From assembly GCA_016196505.1 (NCBI GenBank), contig JACPXO010000190.1:1-6019 (forward strand): a DNA stretch of 6,019 nucleotides. The letters run 5' to 3'. The position numbers were made by a program, and so were the translations under genes. A model generated the notes under the pieces. That model had not been told where the DNA came from, ran no database searches, and saw nothing but the letters and a program-made list of their open reading frames with translations. Origin of the DNA: Candidatus Omnitrophota bacterium. Lineage in GTDB: Bacteria > Omnitrophota > Gorgyraeia > 2-02-FULL-51-18. Numbering within the stretch: the first letter of the stretch is position 1; every line of letters begins with the position of its first letter. Shown here piece by piece: positions 4,004 to 6,019 of this stretch.

Positions 4004-6019
4004 TTACGCCCCCGTTTTATGATTTGACCCCCCAGGAAAAACTTCCTGATACAAAGCCAGCATCCGGGCCTTGTCTTCCGGACTCAAACGGGCTCCACCG
4101 ATCGAGGGATTTCGATAATCCATGTCGTCCGGAGTCAAGGGATAAGGCAGCGCCACGGCTTTTTTCATCCAAGTCATTGCCTTGTCCTTAAAAACCCGCG
4201 CTGCGGCCGGAGATAGGGTGTACTGAGAAGCATTGAGACATGTTATGATGAGATACACATGGAAATCGCGGTTGGTGGGAACAAACCCCACGCCTTTTTC
4301 TATATCTTCTATCCCGGCAATGGCCATCCCTGAAAGAAATTTCGCTTCCCCTAAGGAGATCCACGCCTCGGCCCAGGTCGGCGCCAACCGGACGGCCCTT
4401 TCATACGCCTGGATCGAGCGGTTTTCCAGCTCGCGCCCGGCGGGGCCAAACTGTCTCAGGGCTTCTTCATAATAAGCATCCCCCAAAAGCGCCCAAACCT
4501 TCGGATTTTTCGGCTGTAACCGAGCCGCTCTTAAAAGCTCGGAAACATTTCTTTTGACTTGAGGGATCACTTCGTAACTGTAACGGTTCACATATCTGAT
4601 CGTATTTCTATTCTCAAGAATGACCCGCTGGACCATAAAGTCCCCGATAGCGCTTTTGACGAAGAAAATCGCCGCAACCATAAAAACCGCCGTTCCGCCT
4701 ATTCTCACAAACATCATGGCCGGCGAATCCCAAAAACTGCCGGGCGTCACGGCTTTGGGTTGGCTTTGCCAAGTGCCGCTTTTGACTAAAAGAGCCAGTT
4801 GAAGAATAAAAAGCATCGCAATGGGCGGGGTTTCTAAATAATCCTCGACAAGCGTCAGAAAGAACATGGCAAAGACAGCGACGAGCGACGCCGCTCTCAC
4901 CACGCGGCACCACCGCGAATCCTCGGCGGACCTTTTGTGTGTCAAAGCCAAACCAACCAAGAGGGCTATGGCACCCACGGCCAACGCATAACCCACCCAC
5001 CCCCCTTCGATCAAAAGTTCCAGATGGTCGCTGTTGGGATGGGGGAAATAAGCCCCTTCCGGGTTCATCGTCTGATAGATCCGCTCAAGCCATCGAAAAC
5101 CTCCCAGGCCCACTCCAAATACCGGGTAATCCGCGGCCATTTGCGCAAACAGTTGATAAATCTCAAGCCGGTGGGATGCGCTTTGCGGCAATTGGCCGAA
5201 GGTCTGCTCCAAGATCTCGGGCTTAAACCATCGAATGAGAAAAAATAGCGCGGCGGCTAAAAACACCAAGGTCAAAACGGCTTTGAACCGGCCGCGGCCT
5301 GAGAATCCAAGCCACGCGAACGCGGCGATGAAAAAAATCTGGGCTAAAAACGCGGCCCGCGCGTCGGCCAAATAAGTGGAGGCGAGAATCAAAGGGATCA
5401 GCAGGATGTAAAAAATGTTTTCCAAGAGATACAGGTCCGAACGAAGCCGGGGCCCGGCCGTTTCGTAGCAATACGCGACCCCCCCAAGAAAAAGGGGTAT
5501 CGTAAGCATCAGATAACAGCCGTAATGATTGGAGTCTAAAAAGGTCGAGAAAGGCGCCGGAAACGAGGGGTTCGAGTAAAAAACGTACAATTTTTCCAGT
5601 AAAGGTACGCGCTCTAACCCGGGCAGATTTTGCGCATAGCCCCATAGAACCAGAAGCGCGACCTGAAGCCCCATCAAAAAAACAAGGAGCCGCATCCGGT
5701 TCCGACTCGAGAGAAAGTCAAGGATGAGCAAAAAAATCGCCGTGTAATAAAGCAGCTGGAGAGACTGGCGCTGGGTGGAAAACGGTTGGATCGACCCCAG
5801 CCCTTTTTTTAACCAAACGGCCTCGACCCCGCCCCAGGTTTGGGCGAACGTATAAAAAATGAAAGCCAGGAAAATAAAGAAAGGGATACGGATGATCCGC
5901 CAATCCGAAGGGCTGACAAGATTTTCCCGGAAAAAACAGAATTTCATAAGCGCCAACGAAAAAGCGCCGATGGTCAAAACCCGGATGAAAAGAAAAGACG
6001 AGATCTCGGAACCGCCGAA
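4004..6019 (-). CDS. Wzy/WaaL-family (O-antigen ligase or polymerase) membrane protein with C-terminal TPR region, 5'-truncated by window edge
   Basis: Polytopic inner-membrane protein that polymerises or transfers undecaprenyl-linked glycan repeat units on the periplasmic side. The frame is open to base 6019; the residues before the in-frame TTG at 5977 (FGGSEISSFLFIRV) continue a membrane segment and carry the FGG element common near the family N-terminus. So 671 residues are visible and the true start is outside. Numbering from the TTG: about ten hydrophobic segments lie between 30 and 441. The Wzy_C core (PF04932 type) includes TFLDSNHYGCYL (145-156), a segment ending ADARAAF (204-210), the loop RLEIYQLFAQMAADYPVFG (270-288) with GVGLGGF (288-294), and HPNSDHLELLIEGGWVG (313-329). 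After the last membrane segment (about 420-441), residues 476-613 form about three TPR-like helical pairs, for example 535-568 with W539, L542 and G543. Ligase and polymerase cannot be separated by sequence; the export-locus context favours a polymerase or EPS role. Confidence 0.88.
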   Translation of the reverse strand, partial: FGGSEISSFLFIRVLTIGAFSLALMKFCFFRENLVSPSDWRIIRIPFFIFLAFIFYTFAQTWGGVEAVWLKKGLGSIQPFSTQRQSLQLLYYTAIFLLILDFLSSRNRMRLLVFLMGLQVALLVLWGYAQNLPGLERVPLLEKLYVFYSNPSFPAPFSTFLDSNHYGCYLMLTIPLFLGGVAYCYETAGPRLRSDLYLLENIFYILLIPLILASTYLADARAAFLAQIFFIAAFAWLGFSGRGRFKAVLTLVFLAAALFFLIRWFKPEILEQTFGQLPQSASHRLEIYQLFAQMAADYPVFGVGLGGFRWLERIYQTMNPEGAYFPHPNSDHLELLIEGGWVGYALAVGAIALLVGLALTHKRSAEDSRWCRVVRAASLVAVFAMFFLTLVEDYLETPPIAMLFILQLALLVKSGTWQSQPKAVTPGSFWDSPAMMFVRIGGTAVFMVAAIFFVKSAIGDFMVQRVILENRNTIRYVNRYSYEVIPQVKRNVSELLRAARLQPKNPKVWALLGDAYYEEALRQFGPAGRELENRSIQAYERAVRLAPTWAEAWISLGEAKFLSGMAIAGIEDIEKGVGFVPTNRDFHVYLIITCLNASQYTLSPAAARVFKDKAMTWMKKAVALPYPLTPDDMDYRNPSIGGARLSPEDKARMLALYQEVFPGGSNHKTGA
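4139..4507 (-). repeat. TPR-like repeat region within the Wzy/WaaL-family protein
   Basis: Residues 491-613 (counted from the TTG at 5977) show tetratricopeptide spacing. The first unit is W495, L498, G499, Y502, then a roughly ten-residue insertion and the second helix with A524, Y525, A528 and P533. The second unit is a clean 34-residue repeat (535-568). The third is degenerate with an insertion and ends KKAVALPYP. These units follow the last membrane segment, so the domain should be soluble and, by family topology, probably periplasmic, where it could contact the exporter. Confidence 0.65.

Noticed and set aside
3960..4010. Intrinsic terminator after the Wzy/WaaL-family gene
   Set aside because: I found no stable GC-rich hairpin followed by a T tract on the minus strand. 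The repeated GAGTT elements are direct repeats and do not form a stem.
5223..5645. 140-codon minus-strand frame inside the Wzy/WaaL-family gene
   Set aside because: Arg/Phe/Leu-rich translation in an alternative frame of a clear membrane protein, with no independent support.
5975..5977. TTG at 5977 as the start codon of the Wzy/WaaL-family gene
   Set aside because: The frame stays open through the 42 upstream bases to the window edge, and those codons encode FGGSE plus a hydrophobic stretch typical of the family N-terminus. The gene is cut by the window and does not start there.

Overview
The window is a segment of an extracellular or surface polysaccharide (EPS/capsule/O-antigen type) biosynthesis and export locus from a diderm (Gram-negative-type) bacterium. 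The diderm assignment rests on an outer-membrane beta-barrel protein with a signal peptide and a C-terminal Phe, a periplasmic polysaccharide export (OPX) protein, and an inner-membrane Wzz/Wzc-like copolymerase. The sequence does not fix the phylum. Loci with this gene set occur in Myxococcota and other deltaproteobacterial lineages and in candidate phyla such as Omnitrophota, but that is only background inference. Base composition looks balanced and no gene stands out as foreign.

All five genes are on the minus strand, so they are read from the right end of the window to the left. At the right (6019-4004) is a polytopic Wzy/WaaL-family membrane protein with a C-terminal TPR region; its reading frame runs open through the window edge, so its N-terminus is missing. 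A 71-bp AT-rich gap follows (4003-3933). It holds a perfect TTGACA box and is the only plausible internal promoter. Next come four tightly packed genes: a beta-barrel porin (3932-2571), a small OPX/SLBB protein (2571-1954), a Wzz-BY-kinase fusion (1938-52), and the first 18 codons of GDP-mannose 4,6-dehydratase, gmd (55-1, continuing beyond the window). The junctions are TAATG, a 15-bp gap with an AGGA ribosome binding site, and ATGA. This indicates a single polycistronic, largely translationally coupled unit.

Proposed joint role: the Wzy-like enzyme joins repeat units in the periplasm. The Wzz-kinase fusion spans the inner membrane and controls chain length and export through tyrosine phosphorylation. 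The OPX protein has no lipobox and no C-terminal membrane helix, so it probably cannot form the outer-membrane pore alone; the adjacent barrel, with about 18 strands by eye, likely supplies that pore. Gmd makes GDP-4-keto-6-deoxymannose, the precursor of GDP-fucose, GDP-rhamnose and related deoxysugars, so the polymer may contain such a sugar. The arrangement matches the Myxococcus xanthus pattern in which helix-less Wza proteins work with Wzp porins. I see no CRISPR array, IS element, tRNA, rRNA or convincing intrinsic terminator. Every stretch is coding except the 71-bp and 15-bp gaps.
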